DNA from: DASTBU01 sp035711845
GTDB taxonomy: Bacteria > Acidobacteriota > Vicinamibacteria > Vicinamibacterales > 2-12-FULL-66-21
Reading direction: 5' to 3'
NCBI GenBank assembly: GCA_035711845.1
Contig: DASTBU010000054.1
Span: 1-64,000 of the forward strand
DNA: 64,000 bases
Numbering within the stretch: position 1 is the stretch's first letter; every line of letters starts with the position of its first letter. Positions 42,962 through 52,666 of the stretch are shown here, piece after piece. The translations under genes and the position numbers were made by a program. The notes under the pieces are model-generated. The model worked only from the letters and a program-made list of their open reading frames with translations, was not told the DNA's origin and made no database searches.

Positions 42962-43315
42962 GATCGGGTACCTCCTCCCGCCCCAGACTGCAAGGACAGT
43001 ACCTCGACAGAGATCGAAAGCCGTGCTGGAAAAGGCTGACGGCGGCCGCGATCGCGCCGTAAGATGTGTCAGTCTGCCGATCTGGTTCCGTATCGCGAAA
43101 GCCTTGCACGTCGATCGACTCATCCATCCGGCGGTTGGCGAGGCGCACCGGTGCGCGGTCGCCAGAACTCGCAGCACGTTGCAGGGTTCACGCCGGCCAC
43201 GGACGAGTTCTTCGGGCGTCAGGGCCCGTGGCTTGTGGAGAACGGTTTGGTTCTCTGCGATATCTGACCGATGCGGAGTGCGGCCACCGTCGTTGGCGCA
43301 GCTCCCGGAGGCTGT
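42962..43315. other. 354-base divergent region without a gene
   Basis: Between the divergent DUF1579-like and SnoaL-like genes. Short open frames exist but show no family resemblance or ribosome sites. It probably holds the two promoters; I recognise no operator. Confidence 0.4.
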
Positions 43316-43771
43316 ATGACGCGCCTGAGCCTGGCGGCCTTGCTTGTGTCGGTTCTGACGGTTCACGCCGCGGGGCAGCGGTCCGATGCAGGGAAGGACG
43401 AAAGGTTGCTGGCGGAGTTGCAGCAGACGCTGGCGAAAGCCTGGGTCAGCGGCGACAGGGCAACGCTCGAACAGATTATTGCGCCCGACTGGAGCAGCAC
43501 CGGACCCGATGGTCGAAGAACGGATCGCGCTACCGTTCTGGCCGACGTGTTCGAGACTCGCGTGCACAAGATTCATCGAGTTGAGATCGACGATCTGACT
43601 GTGCGGGTCTTTGGAGCTGCAGCCGTTGTGACTGGTCGCACTCACGGCGTGGGAGAAGTCCAGGGGTCTCCCTACGATGTGTTCATTCGGTTCACCGACA
43701 CGTTTGTCCGGCGCGAGGGCCGATGGCGGGCCGTCGCTTCTCACGCGAGCCTGCTTGCGGGTCGGCACTGA
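43316..43771 (+). CDS. Exported SnoaL/DUF4440-like protein
   Basis: 151 residues from ATG 43316, with CGGAGG four bases upstream. A signal peptide (MTRLSLAALLVSVLTVHAAG) is followed by an NTF2-like cone fold: LLAELQQTLAKAWVSGDRATLEQIIAPDWSST, then AAVVTGRTHGVG and YDVFIRFTDTFVRREGRWRAV. This is the DUF4440 pattern. Such domains bind small molecules or are enzymes; no catalytic pair is certain. Periplasmic. Confidence 0.82.
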   Translation: MTRLSLAALLVSVLTVHAAGQRSDAGKDERLLAELQQTLAKAWVSGDRATLEQIIAPDWSSTGPDGRRTDRATVLADVFETRVHKIHRVEIDDLTVRVFGAAAVVTGRTHGVGEVQGSPYDVFIRFTDTFVRREGRWRAVASHASLLAGRH

Positions 43772-43947
43772 CGCGGCCGAAGCAGGACGACTGCGGGGCG
43801 CGTTGCTTTCTCGTCGCCACCGTTTGCAGATTGTCGGGGGCCTCTCCGGAACCCATTTGACGACGAAGAGATTCTGAATCTGGTCGTCGTGTAGAAGCCA
43901 GCTGATCGCGGTTCATTCCGTCGAGCGGCGACGGAAACCGGCCCCTC

Positions 43948-46900
43948 CTACTTCAACGACACGTGCAGATACACCGAGTGACGCCCGTACGTTTCGAAGA
44001 AGGGCTTGAACGCCACGCCGTCGATGGTGACGTGGAGCGAAGCCGTATCGCCGGCAACGGAGTCGCCGATATCGTCGCCGTCGAGCGTGATCGGACGCCA
44101 GTCGGTCCGTGGGCCCGACTCCTCGGCCGCGAGCAGGATCGGGCCATAGAAGATGCTGGCAACGTTAGGCTGATCCACGACGGGATCCAGATAGAAGGAG
44201 AATGGCATCCGGAGCTCGATCGTATCGTTGTCCTCCCAGGTCCGGGCAAGTGTCACGTAGCTGCCAGGCACCGGCTGCAGCGACTGGTCCCGCCCGTTGA
44301 TCTTCACGAAGAACCCGCGCGTCGCCCAGCGCGGCACGCGCACCTTGATGTCGAACCGGCCGCTTCCCTTCACGACAAGCCGCGTCGTATCGGCGTACGG
44401 GAAGTCGGTGATTTGCTGGACGACGACCTTCCGCTCCCTCCAGTTCAGCGTCGAGGGGACGAAGAGGTTGACGTAGAGCGCCCTGTTGTCGACGCTCCTG
44501 AAATAGATGGAGTCCTGGAGCTTCGTGTTGCTCTCGAGCGCCGTGCCGTTGCAGCAGGTGAAGCCGTTCATGTCCTGGTTGCTGAAGCGCTTCTGTGAGC
44601 CCGGGATGAGCGGGACGTGGTAGGTGTTCCCGGCATCCTCTTCGGCGACCGATGCGAGGATGTGGTTGTACAGCGCCTGCTCGTAGTGATCCATGTACTT
44701 CGCCGTCTGGTCGAACATGAACAGCTGCCGATCCAGCTTGAGCAGGTTGTAGGTCGCGCAGGTCTCGTTCTGGCCCCCCGGGGAGAAGCCGTTCTCCCAC
44801 AGGGTGTCGGGCCTGGCGGTGAAGCACTCGGCGTTGTTCGGGGTGCGGGCACCCGCCACGCCCCCGATGCTGTACATGTAGCTGTGGTTCACGATCTCCC
44901 AGAAGTTGGCGGCGATCAGGTAATAGGGCAGCTCGCGCGTGCTGCGGAAGGTCTCGAGCGCTCCGGTGATCTGCGGAATGTGCTGGTTGGCGTGCTTGCC
45001 CCTGATCGTATCCACGTTCCTGGCGAGTCCGTGGTCGCGGCTTGCGTTGCCGAAGAAGAAGTTGGTGTTGTCGAACAGCTTTGCGCACTCGATGAACCGC
45101 CGATCGCCCGTCAGCCGAAACAGGCGCGCCATGACCTCGTTCATGCCACCGTACTCGCCGGCGATATACCGGTTCCACATGCGGATGCGCGTATCCGCGG
45201 GGAGCGCGCTGAGGCGCCCGTGTACCCAGACGCCCATGCCCTGCGCGATCGCCAGCGCCTTCTTGTTGCCAGCGACCTCGTAGCTGTCGAGCAGGCCCGC
45301 GAGAATCTTGTGGAGCGTGTAGTAGGGCGCCCAGATCTGGGTGTCCTGCGTGCCGTAGGTCGCCCCCTTCTCGAGCATGATGAACTGATCCGGCGGATAG
45401 GCGCTGATGAACCCCACACCCCAGTTCCAGTAGTCGGTCCGGATCGCGCCCGCGCGGAGATTGGAGTCGTACCCGTCGCGCTCAGGGCCAGGCGGAACGG
45501 CCGTCGGGTCGGCGACGAACGGACCGCCGTCCTTTGCGGGGCGGCCGGCCTTTTGTGACAGCTCGTACAGCGTGTCGATCAGATAGGTCATCTTCTGCAG
45601 GAAGTTCGCCCGCAGCGCCTCGTCGTACGTGGTGCTCGCATAGGCCTGCGCGATTGCCGTCAGGTAGTGGCCACTCGCGTGGCCGCGCAACCTCGTCGTC
45701 TGACTGTCCCACCCCTCGAGCGGCTCGGCGCCCGTGGGTTGCGGCTGGCCGAACGCGTCCCTGAAGTTGTAGAGGAAGCGGTCGGGATTGGTCGCGGCCA
45801 GGCCGCGGATGAACTTGTCCCGGTTCCTGATGAACGGCGTGTCGCGGCCTTTGGTGTCGCGTTCGAGCACGACGTGGTCGAGCGGGAATGCTTCGACCAG
45901 GCGGCTCGGGGGCGTCGTCGTCCCAACCCGCACTTTGACGATCACCGTCGCCTTCGGCTCGAAGCGCGTGCCGGGGACGCTGCCGGTCACGGTGTATGTG
46001 CCGGGCTCCATCACCTCGCTGTTGTCGGCGGGCGAGGGCCAGATCACCCGCACGTCGGCGCCCTTCGCGTTCCCGCGATACACGGCCGGGATCGTGTACG
46101 GCAACCGGGGGAGCGTGCCCACGACGGTTTCGACCGTGATGTCGGGGACGTGCGACAGCCGGGACGCCAGCGGGGATTCGCGCGGAATCGCGGCTGTGGA
46201 GATCTCCGGGGCGGGCGCGCCGCGGCGCCTGGTGAGCTGACGACCCGAGAGGCCGGCCTTGTGAATCGTCGCGACCTGCTCGTCGGTCAGCGCGATCCGA
46301 TAGATGCGCACATCGCGCAGCCGCGCGTGGAAAGCGGGCTCCCCGTCGTTCTGGGACCGGCCGATGAAGAGGCGGTTCGCAGCAGGGACCGTCCCGTGGA
46401 CGATCTGCGTGGCACTCACGGCGACCTGCGATGCCTGGCCCGCTCTGGCGCCGTCCACATACGCGGTCAGAGCGCGACCCGCCGGATCGAGCACGATCGC
46501 GACGTGGAGCCACTGGTTCTCGAGCAATGGCTTCCCCGCGGTTTCGCCGAGGACCTTGCCGTCCACCATGACCGATGCCCGGAAACCAGCCGCGCTCGCG
46601 ACAGCGACCAACCGCGTCGAAGCGTTCTGCCCGAAATCGAAGAACGGTCCGGACGCACCCGTTGGCAGGAAGAGCCACCCCGTCACGCTGATGGTGTCCT
46701 CGCCCGCCAGCGCGTTACCGGGGAGCTGGAGGTGGCTGCCATCGCCCGTCAGCAGCAGGGCACGGCGGAACTGGCCGTCCTCGACGAACGTTGCTCCGTT
46801 TCCGCGCAGCGTCGCGTGGAACTGGTTCCTCGACGAGTCCTCGGCGTTGCCGTCGAGCACGTACCGGGCCACCAGCCCGGTTTCACCGATCCCGTCAAGG

Positions 46901-47001
46901 AACTGGTCCCCTCCCTGGGCGCGGTCGTGCACCGCGTGAGCAAGAGCACCGAGGGCGGTTGCGACGGTCAGGAGCAAAGCGAAGAACAGCCTGGTGATCA
47001 T
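43948..47001 (-). CDS. Exported GH127 (beta-L-arabinofuranosidase-like) with LamG and Ig domains
   Basis: 1017 residues. A signal peptide (LFFALLLTVATALGALA) leads into a concanavalin-type LamG domain at about 43-240 and a bacterial Ig-like strand domain at about 290-357. A GH127/DUF1680 catalytic domain spans about 365-930. It contains QNETCATYN (near 748) and TCCNGTALE (near 815), which supply the Glu and three Cys that hold zinc in the characterised GH127 enzyme. A C-terminal domain ends the protein. The likely role is trimming L-arabinose or a related sugar from plant glycans or glycoproteins outside the cytoplasm. Other DUF1680 members have other substrates. Confidence 0.9.
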   Translation of the reverse strand: MITRLFFALLLTVATALGALAHAVHDRAQGGDQFLDGIGETGLVARYVLDGNAEDSSRNQFHATLRGNGATFVEDGQFRRALLLTGDGSHLQLPGNALAGEDTISVTGWLFLPTGASGPFFDFGQNASTRLVAVASAAGFRASVMVDGKVLGETAGKPLLENQWLHVAIVLDPAGRALTAYVDGARAGQASQVAVSATQIVHGTVPAANRLFIGRSQNDGEPAFHARLRDVRIYRIALTDEQVATIHKAGLSGRQLTRRRGAPAPEISTAAIPRESPLASRLSHVPDITVETVVGTLPRLPYTIPAVYRGNAKGADVRVIWPSPADNSEVMEPGTYTVTGSVPGTRFEPKATVIVKVRVGTTTPPSRLVEAFPLDHVVLERDTKGRDTPFIRNRDKFIRGLAATNPDRFLYNFRDAFGQPQPTGAEPLEGWDSQTTRLRGHASGHYLTAIAQAYASTTYDEALRANFLQKMTYLIDTLYELSQKAGRPAKDGGPFVADPTAVPPGPERDGYDSNLRAGAIRTDYWNWGVGFISAYPPDQFIMLEKGATYGTQDTQIWAPYYTLHKILAGLLDSYEVAGNKKALAIAQGMGVWVHGRLSALPADTRIRMWNRYIAGEYGGMNEVMARLFRLTGDRRFIECAKLFDNTNFFFGNASRDHGLARNVDTIRGKHANQHIPQITGALETFRSTRELPYYLIAANFWEIVNHSYMYSIGGVAGARTPNNAECFTARPDTLWENGFSPGGQNETCATYNLLKLDRQLFMFDQTAKYMDHYEQALYNHILASVAEEDAGNTYHVPLIPGSQKRFSNQDMNGFTCCNGTALESNTKLQDSIYFRSVDNRALYVNLFVPSTLNWRERKVVVQQITDFPYADTTRLVVKGSGRFDIKVRVPRWATRGFFVKINGRDQSLQPVPGSYVTLARTWEDNDTIELRMPFSFYLDPVVDQPNVASIFYGPILLAAEESGPRTDWRPITLDGDDIGDSVAGDTASLHVTIDGVAFKPFFETYGRHSVYLHVSLK

Positions 47002-47271
47002 GTCAGACAGGACTCCGGACCACGAGGGGTCGCCCGGAAAGTGGCCTCGCCGGCACCCCAGCGATATCTGCTGAGCATAGATGCCTCCGCCGCTATGTCA
47101 AGCGCGACGAGACATCCCTCGGCGTCCCATCTGCCGGTTCGGGATGGCATCCCGCGAGGTCGTCGAAATCGCGCCCGTCGCTGAGGTACAAGCCACCAAG
47201 AGCTGGCAGGCTCGACGTCTTGTCTGCCGTGCGCCAGCGCGCGACGCACTCCCAGGCGCTTGGAGGGGCTG

Positions 47272-47766
47272 CTAGCGGCGCGATGCCACCGAGAGAATCT
47301 CTCTCACGGCCTCGTCTACCGTGAGCCGCGCGGTATCGATGACGAGCCGTGCGGTATCCCACGCACGATAGTCGCGCGCGACGACGTCGTCCCACGACGG
47401 CAGCTTCAGCCCGGGGATGTCGGCCTCGCGCACCTCGACGCGGCGCCGATGCTCGTCCGCGTCCGAACAGACGACTTCCACGTCCAGGGCACGCGCACAC
47501 GCCCGGGCGGCCACGCCCCGCCACTCGCCCCTGGTGAGCGGCCACGGATTCACCGAATCAGCAACCACGGTACGGCCGAGACGCAGGTTGTCCTCGGCGA
47601 CCGCATATCCGACACGGTAACCCTGGCCATCGACGTCGCAGCCTTCGCTGCGCAGGGCCTGCTCGATCGAATCGATTCGCACATGCACGGCGTCGGTCGC
47701 GCGCGCGAGCGCCCGCGCAATCGCGGTCTTCCCGACGCCAGGCAGCCCGCTCAGGACGATGAGCAT
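47272..47766 (-). CDS. AAA/kinase-type P-loop ATPase
   Basis: 164 residues from ATG 47766 (an ATG six codons upstream is possible). The Walker A motif is LSGLPGVGKTAIAR at the N-terminus, with VHVRIDSIEQAL and VVADSVNPWPLTR downstream. The size and the DSVNPW-WxxxA pattern resemble small kinases of the gluconate kinase or zeta-toxin-like/AAA_33 class that phosphorylate small metabolites. No toxin-antitoxin partner is near. Divergent from the PaaI gene. Confidence 0.78.
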   Translation of the reverse strand: MLIVLSGLPGVGKTAIARALARATDAVHVRIDSIEQALRSEGCDVDGQGYRVGYAVAEDNLRLGRTVVADSVNPWPLTRGEWRGVAARACARALDVEVVCSDADEHRRRVEVREADIPGLKLPSWDDVVARDYRAWDTARLVIDTARLTVDEAVREILSVASRR

Positions 47767-47822
47767 GGACGAGAGCGCATGCAAGTAAGCGGATGAGGAC
47801 TGGCTCAGACTACCATCTGTCC

Positions 47823-48257
47823 ATGAATGCAGCGAACGTGGCCTTTCGTCGGGAGATCCAGGACAGCTTCGCCCGGCAGGGCTTCATGCATACGATCGGC
47901 GCCGCTCTCTCGCGCGTCGAGCCCGGCGAGGTCCACATCCGGCTCGCGCTGACACCGGCGCTCGGCCAGCAGAACGGGTTCGGACACGCGGGAGCCATCG
48001 CCGCGATTGCCGACACGGCGTGCGGCTACGCCGCGCTGTCGGTCGCGCCGCCGGACCACGACGTGCTGGCCGTCGAGTTCAAAATCAATCTCGTGGCGCC
48101 CGCCCGCACTCCGCATGCAGAGGCGCGAGCGGTTGTCCTCCGCCGCGGCCGTACGCTGACGATCGCGCGTGCCGACGTCTTCGGTCTGGACGGGCGGGGC
48201 GAGTCGCTGATTGCGACGATGCTCGAGACGGCGATCGTGAGGCCGAGAACCGTGTGA
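47823..48257 (+). CDS. PaaI family thioesterase (hotdog fold)
   Basis: 144 residues from ATG 47823. The hotdog core has QNGFGHAGAIAAIADTACGYAAL, in which HxGxxxxxxD is the catalytic PaaI/4HBT pattern, followed by LAVEFKINLVAPA, LRRGRTLTIARADVFG and SLIATMLETAI. It should hydrolyse an acyl- or aryl-CoA thioester; the exact substrate is unknown. Confidence 0.87.
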   Translation: MNAANVAFRREIQDSFARQGFMHTIGAALSRVEPGEVHIRLALTPALGQQNGFGHAGAIAAIADTACGYAALSVAPPDHDVLAVEFKINLVAPARTPHAEARAVVLRRGRTLTIARADVFGLDGRGESLIATMLETAIVRPRTV

Positions 48258-48294
48258 GCGCACCGTACGATGAGTGTGTTCCCGGTGGGTGGCC

Positions 48295-50700
48295 TTACCG
48301 GCTGCCCGAAAGCCTCTCGAAGGGGATGTTCAAGATCGGGTACTCGCGCCAGCTGTTGAAGTCGAAGTGCCACCATTCGGCTTCGTAGACCGTGAACCCT
48401 TCCGATTCCATCACCTGCCGCAGGAGCTCTCGGTGCCAGCGCTGGCGCGAGGTGCCGCCAGGATAGTCCGGGTACGAGCGGTCGGAGAACTCGTCGTATC
48501 CGCCGACCATCTGGACGGGTTCCCCCGACGCGAGGTCGTACAGCGTGAGGTCCACCGCGCAGCCGCGGTTGTGGCGAGACCCCTGCGACGGGTCCGCGAC
48601 GAACACGCGCTGCGCGGCAGGCGTGGCTTCCCAGAACATCTTCGTCACCGCCCAGGGTCGATACGCGTCGTGGATCAGGAGCCCGTACCCCCGCGCCTTC
48701 AGCTGTCGATGTGCGCGCATGACGGCCTCGGCCGCCGGCCGCTGCATGAACGCACGTGCCTGACCATAGAACGCGGTGCTCATGAAGTTGTTCGTCGTCG
48801 CGTAACGAATCTCGTACTTGATGGTCGGATCCAGCGACGAGAGCTCCACCAGATCCGAGGGGCGCTTGCCGGTTTCGACGGGTGGCGAACCGGCGGACGC
48901 GAGCGCTCGCAATTCGCTGGGCGGCTTGAGCGGCGTGATCCGGAACGTGCCCTCCTCGAGTCCGACGGGCCGGCGCGGGAACCGCAGGCCGCCGAGGTCG
49001 ATCGCTCTGGCTGGCTCGTTGGGCCCCTTCCGAACGAAGCGGACCTGCTCGCCGTCGTAGAGACCCGACTTCGGAAATGCGAATTGGTCCGGCGCGACTT
49101 CTTCGAGCGGATAGAGAAAGAACCATTCGATGAGTGCGTAAAGCGTTCCTTCGCGCTCGAGCACGTACAGCACGTCGTGGTTCCACCCGTACTCGCCGAC
49201 GAGCCCCATCCATTTCGAGGGAGCCGGCGCGGGCTTGCCAGTTTCCACTCGACGGTAGACGCGGGTGCCCATGTGTATCGAGCCGTCCGCTGCCGGTGTC
49301 AGCCGGCCGCCATACGCAAGAGGGCCGTCGATCATCAACTGATCGCCGATTTGCTTCACGTCGGTTCTGATTTCTCCAAGGTCTGCCATCAGCCGCGGGC
49401 CCCGCGCGATCAGTTCGAGGCGGCGCGATCCGTCGGACGCATAGATACCGGCCAGACGTCTAACCTGCTCGACGGGCACAGCGTCCGGGATCGACAGTTC
49501 GGGCAGCGGCTGGTTGTCACCGACGCGCAGCATCGCCCGGACGGCTTCGGTGGCGATGTGCGTCATCACCGGGTTCGTGCAGTCGAGCGTGGTGGCGACG
49601 GCGACGCCGAGCTTGCGCTCCGTGAGCGCCTGCAACTCGGTGGCAAACCCGTAGATTGCGCCGTTGTGCCCGACGCGGCGCTCTCCCTCGAAGACCGAGA
49701 CGTTGAACCCAAGCCCGAATCCCTGCCGCGCATCAGGCGGCGCGAATTGCGGCGCCCACATCGTTTCCAGGGTTTCGGGCCTCAGGACGGGACCGTTCAC
49801 ACCGGATCCGCGGCGGAACAGCATGCTCATGAAGCGGGCGAGGTCCGTGACGGTTGAATACATGCTGCCTGCGGGCGCCATGCCGAGCTGGAACGTCGGC
49901 GCTTCGAACCGGGTGCCGTGATAGGTCCACATGAAGGCCCGCGCGAGATCTGGCGTTACCGAAGACGTCGGTGCGAAGGCGCTTTTTCGCAGGCCGATAG
50001 GCTCGAGCACCCGCTCCCGCAGCGCCTCGGCGAATGGCCTCTTCGCCAGCACTTCGAGCACGCGACCAACGACGGCGATCCCGGCGTTCGAATACTTGGT
50101 GTAGGTTCCCGGTGCGTAGACGAGGGTCGTCCGGTTGAGTGATTCGACCGTCTGCGCAAGCGACGGCGCGGTGGCGTCGAAGTAGTGTCCCACCGGCGGC
50201 TCGCGCACGAGCCCCGCACGGTGCGACATGAGCTGACGCAGGGTGATTGGCGCGTCAAAGGGATTCGATGGCTTGAAGTCAGGGAGATACCTCGTCACGT
50301 GCGCGTCGAGATCGACTTCCCCCCGTTCGACGAGCTGCATCACGCCGATGTCGGTGAACAGCTTCGAAACGGACCCGACGCGATACACCGTTTCCGGCGA
50401 GGCCGGTCGGGTGCGTTCCGCGTCCACGTAGCCGAACCCTCTGGTCCAGACGACCTCCTCGTCCTCGACGAGCGCGATCGACAGGGCCGGGAGCCCTTTG
50501 TCCTGCATCTCGTGCGCGATCAGGCGCTCGGTCTGCGCAATTGCCGGTGCGTAGCGCGCGGCAGCCCCAACCGTCTGCGCCGGCACCACGGGCCGGATTC
50601 CCCAGGACGGTGCACCGACGCTGAACCCCGCGACGATCACGACGCACGCGGAGGCAGCAATCCTGCCGGCCGTGCGAAGGGAACCCGCTGATCGCATCAT
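48295..50700 (-). CDS. Fusion of serine beta-lactamase-family domain and VanX-type D-Ala-D-Ala dipeptidase
   Basis: 801 residues. The ATG at 50700 overlaps the stop of the S15 gene (ATGA), which decides the start. A signal/anchor helix (about 12-28) precedes a class C beta-lactamase/penicillin-binding fold with SVSK (Ser110, Lys113), YSN at 203-205 and HNGA as the third motif. Residues 445-610 are an uncharacterised linker common in such hydrolases. The last 190 residues are an M15D dipeptidase with HDAYRP, SRHNRGCAVD (His710, Asp717 as zinc ligands) and EAEWWHF (Glu775, His778). It probably processes D-amino acid peptides of peptidoglycan outside the cytoplasm. Confidence 0.88.
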   Translation of the reverse strand: MMRSAGSLRTAGRIAASACVVIVAGFSVGAPSWGIRPVVPAQTVGAAARYAPAIAQTERLIAHEMQDKGLPALSIALVEDEEVVWTRGFGYVDAERTRPASPETVYRVGSVSKLFTDIGVMQLVERGEVDLDAHVTRYLPDFKPSNPFDAPITLRQLMSHRAGLVREPPVGHYFDATAPSLAQTVESLNRTTLVYAPGTYTKYSNAGIAVVGRVLEVLAKRPFAEALRERVLEPIGLRKSAFAPTSSVTPDLARAFMWTYHGTRFEAPTFQLGMAPAGSMYSTVTDLARFMSMLFRRGSGVNGPVLRPETLETMWAPQFAPPDARQGFGLGFNVSVFEGERRVGHNGAIYGFATELQALTERKLGVAVATTLDCTNPVMTHIATEAVRAMLRVGDNQPLPELSIPDAVPVEQVRRLAGIYASDGSRRLELIARGPRLMADLGEIRTDVKQIGDQLMIDGPLAYGGRLTPAADGSIHMGTRVYRRVETGKPAPAPSKWMGLVGEYGWNHDVLYVLEREGTLYALIEWFFLYPLEEVAPDQFAFPKSGLYDGEQVRFVRKGPNEPARAIDLGGLRFPRRPVGLEEGTFRITPLKPPSELRALASAGSPPVETGKRPSDLVELSSLDPTIKYEIRYATTNNFMSTAFYGQARAFMQRPAAEAVMRAHRQLKARGYGLLIHDAYRPWAVTKMFWEATPAAQRVFVADPSQGSRHNRGCAVDLTLYDLASGEPVQMVGGYDEFSDRSYPDYPGGTSRQRWHRELLRQVMESEGFTVYEAEWWHFDFNSWREYPILNIPFERLSGSR

Positions 50701-52622
50701 CTGTTCTGATGCTCCTGGGCCGCGATGGGCACGAGCAGGTGCGACGCGCGTGGACCACCGCGGTACAGACGCTGCGTAGCAGGCCGGAAGTCGCTGTCTT
50801 TCGCTTCGTAGATGTTCGTGAACACTTGTGGGTTCCGGTCGATCACCGGAAACCACGTGCTCTGAACCTGAACCATGAGCCGGTGTCCTTTGAGAAAGCG
50901 GTGGTTCCGGTCGGGCAGGTCTATCGTGATCGTCGCCGGCTCGTTCGGAACGAGTGCTTCCGGTTTCCTGAAGCTGTTGCGGTACTTCGCCCGGAACACC
51001 TCGGCCGACACCAGCATCTGGAAATGGCCCATTCGCACCCCGGCCGGGTTGGGCTCGTTGTCCTTCGCCGTGCCCGGATAGACGTCAATCAGCTTCACGA
51101 TGAAGTCCGAGTCCGTGCCAGAACTGGCGACGAACAGCTTCGCCTGGATCGGCCCCGAGATGGTGACATCCTCCTGCAGTTCGTCGGTCTCGTAGACCAG
51201 CACGTCCGGGCGCGACGCCGCAAAGCGCTGATCCTCGAGCATCCACAGGTGACCCTGCGTGAAGCGGGTCTCCGCGGTGTACGGAACCGGCCTGGCCGGA
51301 TCGCTGACATAGAGGTCCGCGCCGTCGTCTTGCGTAGGCGGCTCGTCGAGTGCGAGCCCCCCGTCCGCCCGCAGGAAAAGCCGGTGCATCTCGGAAGGCG
51401 TGTGGTGCGGCCAGGCATTGAACCGCTTCCAGGTGTTTCCACCTGTCTCGAACGCCAACACCTCCGGCAGGTTCAACGGCCCCTTGTCCTTCAGGTGATG
51501 CACGAAGAACGGGAACTGGACCTCCTGGCGGAAATAGGTGGCCGTGGCTTCGTTGAACTGGATGTTGCCCAGGGAGCGTCCGTCCGGATGACTGTTCCAG
51601 CCGCCGTGACTCCACGGACCGACCACCAGCGTGCTGCGGTTCGTGGGATTCCGCTTCTCGATCTCGCGGTAGATCGTCATCGGCCCGTAGAAGTCCTCGG
51701 CGTCGAACCAGCCGGCCACGTTCAGCACGGGAATCGTAATGCCGTTGAGATACGGCAGCATGTTCTGCGCTTCCCAGTACGCGTCGTAATCCGGGTGCTG
51801 CATGTAAGCGTTCCACTCGGGAACCTGATCGTGGAAGTAGCGGGCGTTGACGTTCTTCACCGAACCCAGCTCCAGGAAGAAGCGGTAGCCGTCCGGCGTG
51901 CCCGGGTCGAACCTTCCTCGGTCCGACTCCGATGGCCCCGTGCGGGCGCGCGCCGCCCCGGAGAGCCACGAGAACGTGTACATGAGGCGAAAGGCGCCAT
52001 TGTGATGAAAATCGTCGCCCAGCCACATGTCGGAGGGAGAGGCCTGGGGCGACGCGGCCTCGAGCGCCGGGTGGGCGTCGATCATGCCGTGGACGACCTG
52101 AAAGCCCGGGTACGACGTGCCAATCATCCCCACGCGGCCATTGTTGTTCGCCACGTGTTGCACGAGCCACTCGATCGTGTCGTAGGTGTCGCTGCTCTCG
52201 TCGGTTTCCGTCGCCGTCTTTCGGGGCTTGTGCGGGCGCATCACGGTGAAGGCGCCCTCGGACTTGAACTTCCCGCGGACGTCCTGGAAGACGAAAATGA
52301 ACCCCTCCTGCTCGAACTCATGCGAATGCGGCGATGGGCCCAGAAACGTCCTGTAGCTGTCGGGCCCATACGGACCGGTGCCGTACGGCGTCCGCAGCAG
52401 CAGGATCGGAAACCTCTCGTCCGTGCGGACCGGAGCATAGATCGTCGTGTGGAGCTTGACCCCGTCGCGCATCGCGATGTCGTGCTCCGACTTGCGATAG
52501 TTCGCCTTGACGTCGTACGCCGGTGCGGCCTGCTCGCGCACGGGTCGAGTGGCCCACGGCCCGGTGGAGAGCCCGAGCGCGCACACGAAGCTTGTGCACA
52601 GCACATTGACCGAACGGCGCAT
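50697..52622 (-). CDS. Exported CocE/NonD (S15) family hydrolase, X-Pro dipeptidyl-peptidase-like
   Basis: 641 residues from ATG 52622; CCCCTC at 52629-52634 reads GAGGGG on the minus strand as its Shine-Dalgarno sequence. A signal peptide (VLCTSFVCALGLSTGPWA) is followed by an alpha/beta hydrolase with the nucleophile motif MIGTSYPGF (Ser170) and the CocE opening MRDGVKLHTTIYAP. A jelly-roll domain of the X-Pro type ends the protein. Members cleave esters or X-Pro/acyl-amide bonds. It sits between a TonB receptor and a VanX fusion. Confidence 0.9.
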   Translation of the reverse strand: MRRSVNVLCTSFVCALGLSTGPWATRPVREQAAPAYDVKANYRKSEHDIAMRDGVKLHTTIYAPVRTDERFPILLLRTPYGTGPYGPDSYRTFLGPSPHSHEFEQEGFIFVFQDVRGKFKSEGAFTVMRPHKPRKTATETDESSDTYDTIEWLVQHVANNNGRVGMIGTSYPGFQVVHGMIDAHPALEAASPQASPSDMWLGDDFHHNGAFRLMYTFSWLSGAARARTGPSESDRGRFDPGTPDGYRFFLELGSVKNVNARYFHDQVPEWNAYMQHPDYDAYWEAQNMLPYLNGITIPVLNVAGWFDAEDFYGPMTIYREIEKRNPTNRSTLVVGPWSHGGWNSHPDGRSLGNIQFNEATATYFRQEVQFPFFVHHLKDKGPLNLPEVLAFETGGNTWKRFNAWPHHTPSEMHRLFLRADGGLALDEPPTQDDGADLYVSDPARPVPYTAETRFTQGHLWMLEDQRFAASRPDVLVYETDELQEDVTISGPIQAKLFVASSGTDSDFIVKLIDVYPGTAKDNEPNPAGVRMGHFQMLVSAEVFRAKYRNSFRKPEALVPNEPATITIDLPDRNHRFLKGHRLMVQVQSTWFPVIDRNPQVFTNIYEAKDSDFRPATQRLYRGGPRASHLLVPIAAQEHQNR

Positions 52623-52666
52623 GTGGTACCCCTCGTGAGGCCGCTGACGCACGGCCGGCAGCCTGA

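Noticed and set aside
47002..47271. A gene between GH127 and the P-loop ATPase
   Set aside because: Only short frames without ribosome sites or recognisable motifs; treated as intergenic.
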